5,095 bases of DNA from Hyphomicrobiales bacterium (GTDB lineage Bacteria > Pseudomonadota > Alphaproteobacteria > Rhizobiales > Aestuariivirgaceae), in the NCBI GenBank assembly GCA_027031305.1, contig JALVRJ010000204.1, positions 1 to 5,095 of the forward strand. The letters are read 5' to 3'. The position numbers and the translations under genes are program-made. The notes below the pieces were generated by a model. The model did no database searches. It was given only the letters and a program-made list of their open reading frames with translations, and was not told the DNA's origin. Shown one piece after another: positions 4,044 to 5,095 of the stretch; positions within the stretch are counted from its first letter, which is position 1, and every line of letters begins with the position of its first letter.

Positions 4044-5095
4044 ATGAGCGACAAGGACAAGAAACCGGGCAAGAGCGGCGCCGCCAGGCCGCCGGTCATC
4101 AACGTCCAGGCCAGGGAAGTGAAGGCGTCCGATAAGGACAGGGCGGCGCCAAAGACCAGCGATGCCGCGAAGATGAAGGAATCGTCGGCCGGCAAGGCCA
4201 AACAGGCAGAGAAGCCTGGTTCTGCGGACAAGCCCGGCCAGGGGAAATCGCAGAATGCACCAGCTGGCGCGCCGGCCGGGAAAGCGGCGAAGGATGGCAA
4301 GGACAAGGGCGCCGCGGCCAGGAACAATGCCGAGAAACCGGCTGGCAAGCCGAACCCGACTCCGGCCGAACACCCGGAAAGAAAGAAGTCCCGCACCGGC
4401 CTGAAGGTGCTTGCGGGTGTGCTGCTGTTGGGCGCGGCCGCCGGTGGCGGCGCTTGGCTCTATCACCAGTATGGGCCGGAAAAAAGGCTCGCCGCCATGG
4501 AACAACGCCTGGCGGCGGCGGAGGGCAAGCTGGCCGCGGCCGGGCAGGCGCGGGACATCGCGGCACAGGTGGCGGCTCTGAAGAAAAGGGTTTCCGGGCT
4601 GGAAACGGCGCAGCGAGAGCTGATCGCCAGGATGGAGAAGCTGAACGCCTCCGGCGCGAACGCGCTGGCCAGCCGGGTGCAGACCCTGGAGGAACGTGTT
4701 GGCGCACTCGCGAGCCTGCCGGAACAATTGCGGGCCAACGCTGAACGCCTGGCGGCGCTCGAAAAGACGGTGGAAGGCCTGCGCGGTCAGATGAACGCGC
4801 TCAAGGAAGGGCTCGAGCAGCTTGCCGGCACCCCGACGAGGACAGGCGGCACGACGACGGTCGAAGGGGGGTCCGGCGCGGGGGCGCAAGGCGCCAGTGC
4901 CATGGCGGCGGTGGTGGCGCTCAAGCTGGCGCTGAAGGACACGCAGCAGAAACTGGCGGCGCTGAACCAACAGGTTGCGAGCCTGCGCCAGGGTGCCGAC
5001 CCGGCCCGCTTCGAGATGCTGGAGGCGCGGCTGAAGAAGCTGGAGGAAGGACTCATTCGCGTGCGCACGGAGCTGCACGAGGCCATCGCCAAGAC
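4044..5095 (+). CDS. Single-pass membrane coiled-coil protein, candidate mitofilin/Mic60-like (3' end outside window)
   Basis: From ATG 4044 the frame stays open for 350 residues to the edge. An in-frame stop at 4005-4007 rules out a longer start, and the weak purine run GAGAAGGG (4031-4038) precedes the ATG. Residues 1-118 are a hydrophilic, probably disordered Lys/Ala/Pro/Asp-rich tail. Residues about 119-140 are one glycine-rich membrane helix (LKVLAGVLLLGAAAGGGAWL), preceded by positive charges (ERKKSR), which predicts N-in topology. Residues 146-262 are heptad-like coiled coil (leucines at regular spacing in RLAALEKTVEGLRGQMNAL). A Gly/Thr linker follows at 262-285, then more helix from 287. 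This architecture is that of alphaproteobacterial Mic60/COG4223 proteins, which shape inner-membrane invaginations and contact the outer membrane. The diagnostic C-terminal mitofilin domain would lie beyond the window, and the usual hemC-hemD neighbours are not upstream. A HemX-like or other coiled-coil membrane protein fits equally well. The gene is certain in frame, the family name is not. Confidence 0.82.
   Translation, partial: MSDKDKKPGKSGAARPPVINVQAREVKASDKDRAAPKTSDAAKMKESSAGKAKQAEKPGSADKPGQGKSQNAPAGAPAGKAAKDGKDKGAAARNNAEKPAGKPNPTPAEHPERKKSRTGLKVLAGVLLLGAAAGGGAWLYHQYGPEKRLAAMEQRLAAAEGKLAAAGQARDIAAQVAALKKRVSGLETAQRELIARMEKLNASGANALASRVQTLEERVGALASLPEQLRANAERLAALEKTVEGLRGQMNALKEGLEQLAGTPTRTGGTTTVEGGSGAGAQGASAMAAVVALKLALKDTQQKLAALNQQVASLRQGADPARFEMLEARLKKLEEGLIRVRTELHEAIAK

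Noticed and set aside
3828..5078. Long open frame on the minus strand (416 residues) at the right end
   Set aside because: The plus-strand frame from 4044 has a coherent layout (charged tail, one TM helix, heptad coiled coil) and no stop to the edge. The minus translation is Arg/Leu/His-rich noise mirroring it.

Overview
This is a GC-rich chromosomal segment (about two thirds G+C by eye), most likely from an alphaproteobacterium. The evidence is the pairing of a Tol-Pal accessory gene (cpoB/ybgF) with tilS, an alphaproteobacterial-style TilS N-terminus, a Tat-like short L,D-transpeptidase, and a single-pass coiled-coil membrane protein of the mitofilin/Mic60 type. I cannot place it to genus. 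No mobile element, CRISPR array, rRNA or tRNA is visible. This is core envelope and translation housekeeping, not an accessory island.

Layout. Positions 1-684 (+) hold the C-terminal part of cpoB/ybgF: a proline/alanine/glycine linker followed by three TPR-like repeats. Then comes tilS (816-2186, +), tRNA(Ile)-lysidine synthetase. Convergent to it is a Bax-inhibitor-1/YccA-family integral membrane protein (2247-2981, -), whose intrinsic terminator overlaps the tilS stop codon. An intergenic region of 264 bases (2982-3245) carries a good promoter and a leader with three stem-loops for the membrane protein. It also carries a CtrA-like box and a short direct repeat in front of a secreted L,D-transpeptidase (3246-3824, +). 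After a 219-base gap with two inverted repeats, a lysine-rich, single-TM, coiled-coil protein begins at 4044 (+) and runs off the right edge.

How it fits together. Four of the five genes concern the cell envelope: Tol-Pal coordination of outer-membrane constriction, a membrane-stress/ion-leak family protein, peptidoglycan cross-linking, and a possible inner-membrane organiser. tilS is the translation gene that often travels with the Tol-Pal cluster. In many alphaproteobacteria ftsH follows tilS. Here that place is taken by a convergent BI-1/YccA-family gene, and YccA of E. coli is a known FtsH substrate and modulator.

The most interesting non-coding signal is the structured leader of the BI-1 gene, because a 'ybhL leader' RNA motif has been described upstream of this family in alphaproteobacteria. 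I see no convincing new multi-gene system in this window.
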